Assembly: GCA_040220135.1 (NCBI GenBank)
Contig: JAVJTT010000009.1
Location: 369,152-433,151 of the forward strand
DNA: 64,000 bases
Reading direction: 5' to 3'
Source of the DNA: CAJXMH01 sp040220135
GTDB taxonomy: Bacteria; Bacteroidota; Bacteroidia; Flavobacteriales_E; Vicingaceae
Shown: in pieces, positions 1 to 10,003 of the stretch
How positions within the stretch are numbered: position 1 is the first letter of the stretch
Layout of the letters: each line of letters starts with the position of its first letter
The notes under the pieces: generated by a model
Databases searched by the model: none
Seen by the model: the letters and a program-made list of their open reading frames with translations, nothing else
Told to the model about the DNA's origin: nothing
Translations under genes and position numbers: made by a program

Positions 1-1
1 A

Positions 2-154
2 GAGGAAATTGCAGAAGCTATTCCTTATGATTTGGACATTTTAACTGAAAGCAGAGATAGCGTTTTATTGGCGCTGAAAGCCGGAAACTACATTCTACAT
101 TTTCAAAATAAGAATGGTAAGGCATTAAGAGCTAATTTAAAAGTGAACAAATGA
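2..154 (+). CDS. C-terminal end of an unknown protein (5' part outside window)
   Basis: An open frame enters at the left edge and stops with TGA at 152-154, giving the last 50 residues of a protein. It ends in a strand-rich stretch (ALKAGNYILHFQ, then ALRANLKVNK) of the kind seen at the end of beta-sandwich or secreted proteins in Bacteroidota. No family can be named from this much sequence. It converges on lepA, with an inverted repeat between the two. That it is coding rests on the uninterrupted frame and plausible composition only. Confidence 0.55.
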   Translation, partial: EEIAEAIPYDLDILTESRDSVLLALKAGNYILHFQNKNGKALRANLKVNK

Positions 155-209
155 TTCCACTTAAAGCAGAAGGCTTGGAATAGCACAAAGAAGAGTAAAA
201 AGTTAGAAG

Positions 210-233
210 TTTAAAGTACTTGGAGTACTTAAA
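210..233. terminator. Inverted repeat between converging genes
   Basis: The sequence TTTAAAGTACT, a 3-nt loop, then AGTACTTAAA forms a stem of about 10 bp between the unknown gene and lepA. It is AT-rich, so it is a weak terminator at best. It overlaps a short run of seven-base units starting with GT (195-222). Confidence 0.35.
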
Positions 234-245
234 ATTCTAATTCTT

Positions 246-2042
246 TTAATCATTCAATTTTAATACAGCTAAAAAGGCATTCTGTGGAACTTCTACGCTA
301 CCAATTTGGCGCATGCGTTTCTTTCCCTCTTTTTGCTTCTCAAGAAGTTTACGTTTACGACTAATGTCACCTCCATAACACTTAGCGGTTACATCTTTTC
401 GCAAGGCTTTCACTGTTTCTCTGGCAATCACTTTTGCCCCAATGGCCGCTTGAATGGCAATATCAAATTGTTGTCTTGGCAGCAACTCTTTCAGCTTTAA
501 GCAAATCTTCTTCCCTAACTCAAAGGCTTTATCTTTGTGAATTAAGGCAGAAAGGGCATCCACTTGGTCGCCATTGAGTAGTAAGTCCATCTTAACTAAA
601 CTGGAACGCTGATAGCCGATAGGATGATAATCAAAAGAAGCATACCCTCGAGACATGGTTTTTAAACGATCGTAAAAATCAAATACAATTTCAGCCAAGG
701 GAATATGGAAAGTTAATTCCACCCGATCGGTAGTTAAATAAACCTGATTCTGCAACTCCCCTCTTTTTTCAATGCACAAATTCATCACTGCCCCTACATA
801 ATCAGATTTGGTAATGATTTGTGCCTTAATGTAGGGCTCCTCTACATGATCCAACAAAGTAGACTCTGGTAAATCCGAGGGGTTGTTAATCATAATTCTT
901 TCTTCCGGATTTTTCACCAAATAAGCATGGTATGACACGTTTGGAACAGTGGTGATCACTGTCATATCAAACTCGCGTTCCAATCGCTCTTGGATAATTT
1001 CCATGTGTAACATACCCAAGAATCCACAACGAAAACCAAATCCTAAAGCAGCTGAGGACTCCGGTTCAAAAGTTAAAGAAGCATCATTTAACTGCAACTT
1101 CTCCATGGCTTCTCGCAGCTCTTCATACTCATCAGTATCCACCGGATAGATCCCGGCAAACACCATGGGCTTCACATTCTCAAAGCCTTGAATGGCAGTT
1201 TGGCATGGATTAGCCACGGTAGTCAAAGTATCCCCTACTTTTACCTCTTTGGCCGTTTTTATTCCTGAAACAATGTATCCTACATCACCGGTTTTAATCA
1301 CTTTTCGAGGTTCTTTCTTCAGCTTCAACACCCCTACTTCATCCGCATCATATTCTTTTCCGGTGTTAACGAACTTTACCTTATCTCCTTTTTTGATTTC
1401 CCCGTTTAGGACCTTATAGTAGGCATGAATTCCTCGGTAAGAATCAAAAACAGAGTCGAAGATCAAAGCTTGCAAGGGTTTATTTGGATCTCCAACCGGA
1501 GCAGGAACTCGATCTACAATAGCGTCTAAAATCCCTTCAATTCCTTGGCCGGTTTTAGCACTTGCCTCTAAAATATCTTCTCGATCGCAACCAATCAGGT
1601 CCACAATTTGATCTTTCACTTCTTCAGGCATAGCCGATGGCAAGTCAATTTTATTTAGAACTGGAATAATTTCCAAATCATGTTCTAAGGCCAAGTAGAG
1701 GTTTGAAATTGTTTGGGCTTGAATTCCTTGAGAAGCATCAACAATTAAAAGTGCCCCCTCACAGGCTGCGATGGAACGAGAAACCTCATAGGAAAAGTCC
1801 ACATGCCCGGGAGTATCAATTAAGTTTAAGATGTAGGCTTTTTCATCTCGAATAAAGTTCATTTGAATAGCGTGGCTTTTTATAGTGATGCCACGCTCTC
1901 TTTCTAAATCCATATCATCGAGAGTTTGCGCTTGCAATTCTCTCATGGTGATGGTTTGCGTCTTCTCTAATAATCGATCAGCCAAGGTGCTTTTTCCATG
2001 GTCAATGTGAGCGATAATACAAAAATTTCGAATCTGATCCAT
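246..2042 (-). CDS. lepA: Elongation factor 4 (LepA), ribosome back-translocase GTPase
   Basis: LepA is a translational GTPase that binds the ribosome, favours back-translocation and assists translation or assembly under stress. The product has 598 residues, the usual length. The G motifs are all visible: G1 AHIDHGKST near residue 11, G2 RERGITI near 50, G3 DTPGH near 77, G4 NKID near 131 and G5 SAK near 161. EF-G-like domains follow, then the LepA-specific C-terminal domain (YGGDISRKRKLLEKQKEGKK). The ATG start matches the family N-terminus (MDQIRNFCIIAHIDHGKST). A TAATTTTG box lies about 20 bp upstream. It is monocistronic as seen here, divergent from the CHU_C gene. Nothing is missing. Confidence 0.98.
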   Translation of the reverse strand: MDQIRNFCIIAHIDHGKSTLADRLLEKTQTITMRELQAQTLDDMDLERERGITIKSHAIQMNFIRDEKAYILNLIDTPGHVDFSYEVSRSIAACEGALLIVDASQGIQAQTISNLYLALEHDLEIIPVLNKIDLPSAMPEEVKDQIVDLIGCDREDILEASAKTGQGIEGILDAIVDRVPAPVGDPNKPLQALIFDSVFDSYRGIHAYYKVLNGEIKKGDKVKFVNTGKEYDADEVGVLKLKKEPRKVIKTGDVGYIVSGIKTAKEVKVGDTLTTVANPCQTAIQGFENVKPMVFAGIYPVDTDEYEELREAMEKLQLNDASLTFEPESSAALGFGFRCGFLGMLHMEIIQERLEREFDMTVITTVPNVSYHAYLVKNPEERIMINNPSDLPESTLLDHVEEPYIKAQIITKSDYVGAVMNLCIEKRGELQNQVYLTTDRVELTFHIPLAEIVFDFYDRLKTMSRGYASFDYHPIGYQRSSLVKMDLLLNGDQVDALSALIHKDKAFELGKKICLKLKELLPRQQFDIAIQAAIGAKVIARETVKALRKDVTAKCYGGDISRKRKLLEKQKEGKKRMRQIGSVEVPQNAFLAVLKLND

Positions 2043-2061
2043 ACTTCTTTCTTCAAGACTC

Positions 2062-2069
2062 CAAAATTA
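2062..2069 (-). promoter_or_regulatory. Probable -7 box of the lepA promoter
   Basis: On the minus strand this reads TAATTTTG, a full match to the Bacteroidota -7 box TAnnTTTG, 20 bp before the lepA ATG. The -33 element is poorly placed: TTTG lies 14 nt away and TTTC 23 nt away. I therefore call the -7 box only. Confidence 0.4.
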
Positions 2070-2227
2070 AGTTTTTAAAGGTTCAAAAAGCCGAAAACAG
2101 AATGCAACCTAATTTCAAAACAAATCGTCTCACACTCTCGAACAACTAAGTTTCATTGTAAAAGAGCATAATTTTATGTTTCTTTACGAATTGCTAATAA
2201 CTGAACAACATTAATCTCGATAAGTAA

Positions 2228-5200
2228 ATGAAGAAATTCACCTATTTACTGTTTGCTAGCCTAATCATTCTTTTTCTTACTCCAAGCAACACCTTTGCTC
2301 AACCCGCTTGGGCATCCGGTTATATTGAAATAGACTATGCAGGGCCAACTAAGTACCCACAAGACTTACCTGTGGATTGGGAGTACCAAGACTTTATTGA
2401 TTATTCCACCACAAGTATTCAAGGAGGGGAGGCAAGCTTAGCTGATGACCCCCTAAATCCCAACAATACAGTTTTAAAACTTTCAAAGCCCGCAGGAGTT
2501 GCCTTTTCTGACGGAGGCTCTATCATTAGTGAAGAGTTAGCCCGCCCCATTGACTTCGCTTTAAATGCTACAAACATTGTTAATGCCTATGTATACGCGA
2601 CAGAGCCCAACACAACGGTAAGAATGAGAATTGAAGATGTAGTTGGCGGCAGTGTGGTTGAAGCAGAAGCTGCACCCAGCAGCCCCAACAGTTGGGAAAA
2701 ACTAAACTTTGATTTTGACAACCCAATAAACGGAACATTTGACCCGGCTGCTGTTTATCAGCACCTAACGCTAACCATCAATCACGGAACAATAGCTGAT
2801 GATGAAGAAATCTACGTGGACAGCATTTATGTTCCCAATCAAATTACCAACACCTATTGCAACATTGGTGATAGCTTAAACATCGTCTTTCACTTTTATC
2901 GTGATTTTTTTGTTTCTGCCCTTGAACCATCTAAAACAGTTACTCTGTCATCTATTGATTTGGGCATTTCAAGAGACATAACGCTAGACAACCTAGTTGA
3001 CTTAGGAGTAGTTGAACAATATTGCCTGACTATTAATGGAAATGAAAGAACAGAAGGAGCACTTTATTCTACTTCAGTTCCCGAACACTTGCCGCCGGCA
3101 AGAGATTGGAAAATTTCTTTTCAAGCTCAGTTTCGCTCACCGAGAAACAACAATGTACCCGGTTTGCAAGAATATTACATAGAAACCAAATTGAATAATT
3201 TTAAATGTGGTAGACTTGACGGACTTGATGCAAGTGGACAGGCCATTACACGATTTAATGAACGAAACATCAATACGGTTCATTTCACAAACGATGCCCC
3301 AGTTGCTTCGTTTTGTGTCAATCGAGAATATACCTACACGCTGCCTGCTATTGATGAAATGGATCAAGATGAGCTTTCGTTTTCGTTGGAGCCGGCTCGA
3401 TCCGAAAATGCATCCACTTTAGTGAATTATGCAGTTCCAAATTTTCCCTTTGACTATCCATTTCCTATTCAAGAGCCTTTTTTAGCCTTTAATAAAAATA
3501 CAGGCTCCATGACCTTTACCCCCTCTTCCATTTTTAGAAGTGTGGTAAATTTTAAGATCAATGAAAAAAGAGGTTTTTATGTAAAAAGTGGGCAACTTGT
3601 TTCTTTAGATGACACCCTAAGTACCACAACTTTTTATGAAACGCGCTTTATTTTAGACAACAATTGCAAATCTCAATTAGCTGATTTTGAAGGTGCTATT
3701 AAAGAAGAAGACCCTGTAGCAGGTGAGGATAGATGGTTTTCCACCTACGACCCCTTAGAGGATGCCTATGAATTTGATTGTGGTACTGACACCATGACTT
3801 TCAACCTTTCTAGGCCAATGTTGTGTGCCACCATACAAAAAGAAGACTTTCGTATTGCCTTTACTTACAATGACATTACTGACCTAGCGGCTTACGTAGA
3901 TGAAGTGTATTTTGCTGATGTTGATTTGTCGAAAAAAGCAATAAACCCTAGGTATACCAATGGGCAATGCAGTCCAAGCGGTGAGTTTAACCAGGTAACC
4001 TTAGTGTTAAACAGAGGTTTAGGACCCGGGCAGTATAACATCTTCTTTAAGCACGGGAACAATGATTTTATGACCATCAAAAACAGGTGTGATTATGACT
4101 TTCCCATTAATCAACCGTATGTAAAGTTCTTCATAAACGACGAGCTTACTTACGAACACCCTGAAAATCTGTACATATACTGTAATCCTGCTGACTTATC
4201 TACTGCATACGCAGAGGCTTGGCAAAGAGGTGAGATTGCCGGACCCGGTAAATCCTATTACACATGGAGGCCAAACCCTGCAGACCCAAGTACTAAAAAG
4301 GATACAGTATTGCCAAGCACAAATATTAAAAAGCCAGATGGAACTTTTTACAAAATTTCTGGAGAAGAATTTGACACTAATAAGCAAGCTTATAATGTTC
4401 CTGGGAAGAATCCACAAGAACAAGGTAGAGGGTCTCGTTACCGGTATGACACCTATCCGGAAAGCAACCCCAACCCAAACATTTCTGTTTCTGACGGAAT
4501 TTGGGAAGTAGGATTCGGACTTGATTACTCTGTTTACGACCCACAAACCGGAGATACTGTATCGAAAAAAGTTTGTTACGATACCGATCAATTTACGGTT
4601 CGCCGCTTTGACAATCCTGAGGTAGACATTCCAGACTATGATCTTTGTCCTGAAGATGATTGGCCCACAGTTAACTTAGGTAAATTTGTTACAGAGGACA
4701 ATGCTGACCCCAATCAGTTTGTATTCCGAAGAATGCTAACCACTTTCAACAAAATACCTACCGATCAGCAAATTGCCAATGGTAATTGGACAGCAATATT
4801 CTCTGGAAATTACAAGCTGAAGTTACCGGCACAAGAAACAAACAAGTTCAATGTTTTTGCTACAGATGTTCCTTTTGTAATCAATGGTCATACTTGTGTA
4901 GAAAGAGATTCTTTTATTGTCTTAAAAACTGAAGTAGATGCACAACTTCGTACGGATACCATTATTTGCCCCAACGAACCTATTGACTTAGTAAACACCG
5001 GAGAATACCTTCTACCGGATAAGGTTACTTATAAATGGTTTCACGAAGATGCTGAGATACCGGGAGCAACAATAGATACTTTCCCTACCTCATTAGGGGA
5101 AGGGGAGTATAAAATTGAAGTCACGAAGTCGTCTGAAATTGCCGATGGTGTTTTTAGTACTTGTTCTTCTAAAGACTCCGTACTTATAGGGGTTGCAGAT

Positions 5201-5749
5201 GTGCTAGACTCAACCAACGTGGCCTGTAAAGATGTTACGTTTAAAGATGGAAACATCATTCAAAACTACAATTGGGATGTTGTTGCCGGAGCAGATGGCT
5301 ACGAAGTAAGAGGAATAAGTCCCTTTGGAGACACACTTCCATGGGAAGATGCAAATGGCCTAAATGGTATTGAACATGAAATTTTCGGTCAACAAATGAA
5401 GCTGCAAGTAAGGCCTTACAATAATGAGGTTGCAGAATCTGCAAGTTGCAAGTATGGTCCGGCAATTATTGGAGAAACATGCGACATTAATGTTAGGCCT
5501 ATAAATGTTTTCACCCCTAATGGTGACGGAATTAATGACTTTCTAGCCTTTACTTTGTTAGAGGTATATCCTGGAAGCCAATTGCAAATCTTCAACCGCT
5601 GGGGAGAATTAATTTATGAAGATGACAACTATTTCAATGATTGGGATGGTGAGAACTACAAAGAAGGTACTTACTATTACATCTTAAAAGTAAATGATGA
5701 GATTGAGTATCCGGAACCTTTTAAAGGTACTTTTACCATCATCAGATAA
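2228..5749 (+). CDS. Large secreted surface protein with gliding-type T9SS C-terminal domain (CHU_C)
   Basis: This 1173-residue protein starts with a clear Sec signal peptide (hydrophobic LLFASLIILFL, cleavage after TFAQ). It ends in the CHU_C/type B sorting domain: NVFTPNGDGINDFLAF, then IFNRWGELIYE, WDG and a final KGTFTIIR. Such domains send proteins through the type IX secretion system to the cell surface. The middle contains beta-sandwich segments with many Asp and Cys residues and no catalytic motif I can name; residues 90-200 resemble a carbohydrate-binding-like fold, but this is weak. It is a single gene, divergent from lepA and followed by a strong terminator. Function is probably adhesion, motility or surface binding. 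Confidence 0.85.
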   Translation: MKKFTYLLFASLIILFLTPSNTFAQPAWASGYIEIDYAGPTKYPQDLPVDWEYQDFIDYSTTSIQGGEASLADDPLNPNNTVLKLSKPAGVAFSDGGSIISEELARPIDFALNATNIVNAYVYATEPNTTVRMRIEDVVGGSVVEAEAAPSSPNSWEKLNFDFDNPINGTFDPAAVYQHLTLTINHGTIADDEEIYVDSIYVPNQITNTYCNIGDSLNIVFHFYRDFFVSALEPSKTVTLSSIDLGISRDITLDNLVDLGVVEQYCLTINGNERTEGALYSTSVPEHLPPARDWKISFQAQFRSPRNNNVPGLQEYYIETKLNNFKCGRLDGLDASGQAITRFNERNINTVHFTNDAPVASFCVNREYTYTLPAIDEMDQDELSFSLEPARSENASTLVNYAVPNFPFDYPFPIQEPFLAFNKNTGSMTFTPSSIFRSVVNFKINEKRGFYVKSGQLVSLDDTLSTTTFYETRFILDNNCKSQLADFEGAIKEEDPVAGEDRWFSTYDPLEDAYEFDCGTDTMTFNLSRPMLCATIQKEDFRIAFTYNDITDLAAYVDEVYFADVDLSKKAINPRYTNGQCSPSGEFNQVTLVLNRGLGPGQYNIFFKHGNNDFMTIKNRCDYDFPINQPYVKFFINDELTYEHPENLYIYCNPADLSTAYAEAWQRGEIAGPGKSYYTWRPNPADPSTKKDTVLPSTNIKKPDGTFYKISGEEFDTNKQAYNVPGKNPQEQGRGSRYRYDTYPESNPNPNISVSDGIWEVGFGLDYSVYDPQTGDTVSKKVCYDTDQFTVRRFDNPEVDIPDYDLCPEDDWPTVNLGKFVTEDNADPNQFVFRRMLTTFNKIPTDQQIANGNWTAIFSGNYKLKLPAQETNKFNVFATDVPFVINGHTCVERDSFIVLKTEVDAQLRTDTIICPNEPIDLVNTGEYLLPDKVTYKWFHEDAEIPGATIDTFPTSLGEGEYKIEVTKSSEIADGVFSTCSSKDSVLIGVADVLDSTNVACKDVTFKDGNIIQNYNWDVVAGADGYEVRGISPFGDTLPWEDANGLNGIEHEIFGQQMKLQVRPYNNEVAESASCKYGPAIIGETCDINVRPINVFTPNGDGINDFLAFTLLEVYPGSQLQIFNRWGELIYEDDNYFNDWDGENYKEGTYYYILKVNDEIEYPEPFKGTFTIIR

Positions 5750-5769
5750 CTCCTTAATTTATCAATAGA

Positions 5770-5801
5770 AAAGGCCTCCAAATATGGAGGCCTTTGTATT
5801 T
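5770..5801 (+). terminator. Rho-independent-type terminator after the CHU_C gene
   Basis: A perfect 11-bp stem (AAAGGCCTCCA / TGGAGGCCTTT) with a 4-nt AATA loop lies at 5770-5795, 21 bp after the stop codon. It is followed by GTATTTTT. Confidence 0.85.
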
Positions 5802-5830
5802 TTACAACCTTAACTGTTTAGCTATCTATT

Positions 5831-6784
5831 TTGCAAGTAATTGATCGATTAAAGAATACAAAAAAGACATTGTTTTCATTCGAAATTCTCCCCCCCCTGA
5901 AAGGGAAGAGTATTGAGTCAATTTATGAAGGCATAGATCCGCTCATGGAGTTTGATCCTGCATTCATCAATGTTACCTACCACCGCGAGGAATTCATCTA
6001 CAAGAAGAGAGAAAAGGGCTATTTAGAAAAAATAGCCATTAAAAAACGCCCTGGAACGGTTGGTATATGTGCTGCTATTAAGCACAAGTATAATTTAGAA
6101 ACTATTCCTCACCTTATTTGTGGAGGCTTTAACCAAGAGGAAACAGAAAATGCTTTGATCGACTTGCACTTTTTAGGCATAAACAATGTGCTTGCCTTAA
6201 GGGGTGACCCCATTAAAACCGAAAGACACTTTGTACCAGAGCCAGGTGGTAATCGTTATGCGGTAGATTTAGTCAAACAAATTGTTGACCTGAATCAAGG
6301 AAAGTACATTGATGAAAACATTGAGAATGCTACTCCAACCAATTTTTCAATTGGGGTAGCTGGCTATCCAGAAAAACATTTCGAATCTCCCAACTTAAGA
6401 GCTGATATTAAAAGGCTAAAAGAGAAAATTGACGCAGGTGCTCATTATGTCGTAACGCAACTATTCTTCGACAATGAAAAGTTTTTTAGTTTCGTTAAAG
6501 CCTGTCGAGAAGAAGGGATAGAAGTGCCTATCATTCCGGGAGTTAAGCCTATTGAATCTCTGCGACACATTAGCTTCTTGCCGAAGTTTTTTAACATAGA
6601 CCTGCCTTCCGACTTAACTGACGAATTGGAAAAATGCAAATCCAATGAGGATGTAAAACAGGTGGGTACCGAATGGGCCATCCAGCAAACCAAAGAGCTT
6701 ATGGAGTTTGGCTCTCCATGTATACATTATTATACCATGGGTAAGTCGAAGACAGTTAGGAAGATCGCAAAAGAAGTTCTCTAG
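5831..6784 (+). CDS. metF: Methylenetetrahydrofolate reductase (MetF)
   Basis: MetF reduces 5,10-methylene-THF to 5-methyl-THF with FAD, feeding methyl groups to methionine synthesis. The 317 residues show family signatures: TLFSFEILPPLKGKSI near the N-terminus with the catalytic Glu, INVTYHREE near 47, ALRGDP near 140, and GVAGYPEKH with a downstream VTQLFFDN segment. Length is normal for the bacterial form (about 300-320). The only in-frame start that keeps the conserved N-terminus is TTG at 5831 (a stop lies four codons upstream), so this gene uses a non-ATG start. It converges on ribE and their last four bases overlap (6781-6784). Confidence 0.95.
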   Translation: MQVIDRLKNTKKTLFSFEILPPLKGKSIESIYEGIDPLMEFDPAFINVTYHREEFIYKKREKGYLEKIAIKKRPGTVGICAAIKHKYNLETIPHLICGGFNQEETENALIDLHFLGINNVLALRGDPIKTERHFVPEPGGNRYAVDLVKQIVDLNQGKYIDENIENATPTNFSIGVAGYPEKHFESPNLRADIKRLKEKIDAGAHYVVTQLFFDNEKFFSFVKACREEGIEVPIIPGVKPIESLRHISFLPKFFNIDLPSDLTDELEKCKSNEDVKQVGTEWAIQQTKELMEFGSPCIHYYTMGKSKTVRKIAKEVL

Positions 6785-7368
6785 CTCTTTGCGGGAAATA
6801 AACGAGCTATGTATTTCCCCACAATGTCAAACTCTAAGTTTACTCTGTCTTTTGCCCTTAACTCTTTAAAAGTAGTGTGCTCAAAAGTGTAAGGTATAAT
6901 GGTTACAGAGAAAGAGTTATCTGTGACATTAAAGGCTGTAAGGCTTACCCCATTAATGCATATAGAGCCCTTTTCTACTATTAGTTTAGAAGGCTCTGAC
7001 AACTTAAAGTGAAAGAGATAACTCCCATCTTCTTTTTCTATTTCGGAAACGGTAGCTACTGAGTCCACATGACCTTGTACGATATGCCCATCTAATCGAG
7101 CATTCATTTTCATGCAACGCTCTAGGTTTACTAAACTATCTTCTTTTAAACTTGATAGATTAGTTTTTAAGAGGGTTTCTTTTACTGCTACTACCTCGTA
7201 ATATTCATTGGTTAAGCTTTCCACAGTTAAGCAGACCCCATTATGCGCAACACTTTGGTCAATTTCTAATTCGTTAGTGATTGGTGAGCGCATTCGAATT
7301 CTCAAATTGGTCCCTTCCTTTTGTAAGGCCAAAACACGAGCCGTAGTTTCAATGATTCCTGTAAACAT
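6781..7368 (-). CDS. ribE: Riboflavin synthase, alpha chain
   Basis: This enzyme joins two molecules of 6,7-dimethyl-8-ribityllumazine to give riboflavin and the pyrimidinedione co-product. The 195-residue protein starts with the invariant MFTGIIE and has the two duplicated lumazine-binding barrels, with VAHNGVCLTV in the first and GSICINGVSLTAF in the second; GHVDSVATV begins the second barrel. Its ATG overlaps the stop of the upstream CHU_C gene (TAATG at 7366-7370), so translation is probably coupled to a surface protein gene, which is an odd partner. I see no FMN riboswitch upstream. Confidence 0.95.
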   Translation of the reverse strand: MFTGIIETTARVLALQKEGTNLRIRMRSPITNELEIDQSVAHNGVCLTVESLTNEYYEVVAVKETLLKTNLSSLKEDSLVNLERCMKMNARLDGHIVQGHVDSVATVSEIEKEDGSYLFHFKLSEPSKLIVEKGSICINGVSLTAFNVTDNSFSVTIIPYTFEHTTFKELRAKDRVNLEFDIVGKYIARLFPAKS

Positions 7369-9989
7369 TATTCGCTTTTTCTAAATCCCGTAGGGGCTTG
7401 AATGTTAACCGTTCCTTTTAAGTTACGAGGAACAAGCCCGTCTAAACTTAGTTCGTAAACCGTACAACTATAATAGTAAACCCCTTCATTTAACTTTTGG
7501 TTTGAACTCATACTAACTCCATCCCATAAAATGGCTGGATCTGAAGTTTCAAATACAAGCTCCCCCCAACGATTAAACACAGCTAAATCGATGCTATCAA
7601 CATAGCGGTAATTAGGATATGGAATAAAAAGATCGTTTACTCCGTCTCCATTGGGTGTGAAAATATTCGGTAGTTGATAGCGCGGACAATACTCAGCGTA
7701 AGCCGTATCAGTCAGGTCGCTTTCATTTCCTACGGAATCTAAAGCACTCACTAAATAAACTCCGGCTATTGATTCATTAGTCAAAATATATTCCTTCGCA
7801 GCGGTGACTTGTATCTCTCTTAATAAATTCAATTCATCGCCCTTGAATCGAGATCTGTATACCCGATAAGTAGTTATGTCAGAGGTACAGTTCAAACTTG
7901 AATCTTGCCATCTAATGGCTAAATAGCTCGAATCGCAATTGGCTTCAATTTCGTAGATAGGCGAACAAGGTGGTTCATTGTCTACCGGTGTTAATTTAAT
8001 TTCTTGAGACAGATTTATCAAAGGTGACTTTACCGTGGAAAGCTCATAATCTCCAAAAGCAGAAACATAATAAGCATAGGTTTGACCATTTGTTAGCGCA
8101 GAATCAACATAGCTGCTTGCAGTAACGGTATCAATGGCACTGAAATTAAGCTCTAATGGTTTTCGTCTAAAAACTACAAAGCTGTCATTTTCCCATGGCA
8201 CATTAAATTGCCAATTAAGGCTTACTTTATTATCACCAGAAGTGCCGTTTAAAAAAACCGAACTCGCCGATGGTGAGCGGCCAACTGAAATTTTCCCTAA
8301 ACCATAGCTAAACAATTCAATTTGGAAGGTGAAGTCTCTTTCAATTGTGTTAAGTTGAGAAACTGTATAGGTCGTGTCAGTTAAACTCAGTGTGGAGTCT
8401 ATCAGTTGTCTTCCATTTGGTGATTGAAGGTAAATCAAGTAACGATATGGAGCGGGAAAAGAAACTGCATCTATGGTATCAGGTGGAGACCAAGCCAATT
8501 CTAGAGACCCACTTTGCTGATCTGTTTGCACGACCGAATTATTGGTAATAATGGGCACAAACTTGTCTACCTCAGCGCAAACCTCAGTGGAAGCATAACT
8601 TTCATCTCCATCTTCAAAAAAAGCAGTTATTAAATAACAATATCTTCTTCCGGGGGTTAATCCCTCGCCTTGATTGTCGTCTTTAAAAGTTGTAATACTT
8701 CGATCATTAAGGGTTGCAATCTTTTCGAAACCGGCACTTTGAGGAACGCCAACCTGACAGCTTCCGGGAACGAAACCCGAAGAATCTAAGCGTCTGTATA
8801 AATAATAGCCTTCTGCATTAAAGCAACTGGCAGCATCCCAATTTAAATTAATTTCATTACGAAAAGGAGTGGCACTAAAATTTTTGGGCGAAGGGGCAAC
8901 AATCCGAATTTCCGCCGTTTGGAAACTGACTAGATTTACAGGACTTCTCCGCTCGTCTTTGGCATTATCTGTGGCCCGAATCGTAATTTGATAGGGCTTT
9001 TTTCTAACGTGAAGACAATTGGTATTCCAACTTAAATTAGAACGAATTGGATTCGCCGCCAACCCACTGTTGAAAATAGCCGGATTCTGATCCAATTGCA
9101 AAGCTTCACCTACTACACTTAAACTAACCTCATCTAGGTTGTTTACGTCTGATCCATTAATGGGTAAAACAAGTTGTTGCCCTGCTTCCACACAAACTTT
9201 TTCTTGTACATCAATTACAGGTGGATCATTGCCACAACCGGGGTAGACCTCAATTTGCATGTCTCGCACCACCTCCCCGATAAATACCTGATCGCGATAT
9301 TCTTGAATTCGAATTGAAATGTTGTAAGTGCCCGATAGTATTGGGAAATCCCAAAGGAAATCACCTGTTTCAGGGTTTATCTCAAGAGCAGAACTAAAGG
9401 GTGGAAATTCATAACCAGGTGCAATGGACCCACCGGCTCCCCGACTTCTAGTTAGTTTGTAAACCAAAGAATCTCCATCTGGGTCGTAAGCTCCAGGATT
9501 GTGTAAATAAGGTCTTCCTACACAAGCATCATCAATAGGAGGATACAAAAGCACTGGAGAGTTATTGACCTCATTCCCAAAAGGAAAGATGCGTAAAATG
9601 CACTCTACATAAAAAGGAACATTGACAGAATTGGAAATATTATCGATTCCGGCATTCCGGTTTGGGTCACTAACGGCAATTTTGTAGGTACCCGGTCCTG
9701 CGAAGGTATGTCTCCCCACAAAGTCTCTCCGACTTACATTATCGCTTCCGCTGATGGGAATAACATTGGTGACATTTAAAGAGTCTAATCCGGTGTTGTC
9801 ACCCCAATTAATTTCTATGGTTTGTCTATTCTGAAAAGCAGCACTATTCGGATCAGCGTAAATGGTTACAGTGAACTCGTAAGTAGAGCCTGAAATATGC
9901 CGATAGGTTATTTCCCCTGCCCTATTGTGCGTTGCCATGGCAGAACCAAAGCAATGAAGCAGAAAAAAAATCAGCAATACTCTTTTCAT
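7368..9989 (-). CDS. Secreted multi-domain protein with fibronectin-like modules and T9SS CHU_C domain
   Basis: This 873-residue protein has a signal peptide (KRVLLIFFLLHCFGSAMA) followed by a THNRAGEITYRH segment, which is common at the start of large Bacteroidota surface proteins. A PKD-like region (GRHTFAGPGTYKIAV) and cadherin-like parts come next. Residues about 365-760 hold at least four fibronectin type III-like modules, for example NLNWDAASCFNAEGYYLYRR. The end is a CHU_C sorting domain (LPNIFTPNGDGVNDLFIP, VFNRWGELVFE, GTVNIQ). It should be exported by T9SS and act as an adhesin or matrix protein; no enzyme motif is visible. It lies 14 bp after mqnC and overlaps ribE, so it sits in one operon with two vitamin/cofactor genes. 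Confidence 0.85.
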   Translation of the reverse strand: MKRVLLIFFLLHCFGSAMATHNRAGEITYRHISGSTYEFTVTIYADPNSAAFQNRQTIEINWGDNTGLDSLNVTNVIPISGSDNVSRRDFVGRHTFAGPGTYKIAVSDPNRNAGIDNISNSVNVPFYVECILRIFPFGNEVNNSPVLLYPPIDDACVGRPYLHNPGAYDPDGDSLVYKLTRSRGAGGSIAPGYEFPPFSSALEINPETGDFLWDFPILSGTYNISIRIQEYRDQVFIGEVVRDMQIEVYPGCGNDPPVIDVQEKVCVEAGQQLVLPINGSDVNNLDEVSLSVVGEALQLDQNPAIFNSGLAANPIRSNLSWNTNCLHVRKKPYQITIRATDNAKDERRSPVNLVSFQTAEIRIVAPSPKNFSATPFRNEINLNWDAASCFNAEGYYLYRRLDSSGFVPGSCQVGVPQSAGFEKIATLNDRSITTFKDDNQGEGLTPGRRYCYLITAFFEDGDESYASTEVCAEVDKFVPIITNNSVVQTDQQSGSLELAWSPPDTIDAVSFPAPYRYLIYLQSPNGRQLIDSTLSLTDTTYTVSQLNTIERDFTFQIELFSYGLGKISVGRSPSASSVFLNGTSGDNKVSLNWQFNVPWENDSFVVFRRKPLELNFSAIDTVTASSYVDSALTNGQTYAYYVSAFGDYELSTVKSPLINLSQEIKLTPVDNEPPCSPIYEIEANCDSSYLAIRWQDSSLNCTSDITTYRVYRSRFKGDELNLLREIQVTAAKEYILTNESIAGVYLVSALDSVGNESDLTDTAYAEYCPRYQLPNIFTPNGDGVNDLFIPYPNYRYVDSIDLAVFNRWGELVFETSDPAILWDGVSMSSNQKLNEGVYYYSCTVYELSLDGLVPRNLKGTVNIQAPTGFRKSE

Positions 9990-10003
9990 GGTATAGTTAG
10001 ACG

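Noticed and set aside
4196..4591. Minus-strand open frame of 131 codons inside the CHU_C gene
   Set aside because: It lies antisense within a well supported gene and has no family signature or start context.
5770..5801. Possible riboswitch before metF
   Set aside because: The hairpin is a simple terminator with U-rich tail; no SAM or other known riboswitch core is visible.
7366..7370. FMN riboswitch upstream of ribE
   Set aside because: ribE begins inside the stop codon of the upstream gene, leaving no leader for one.
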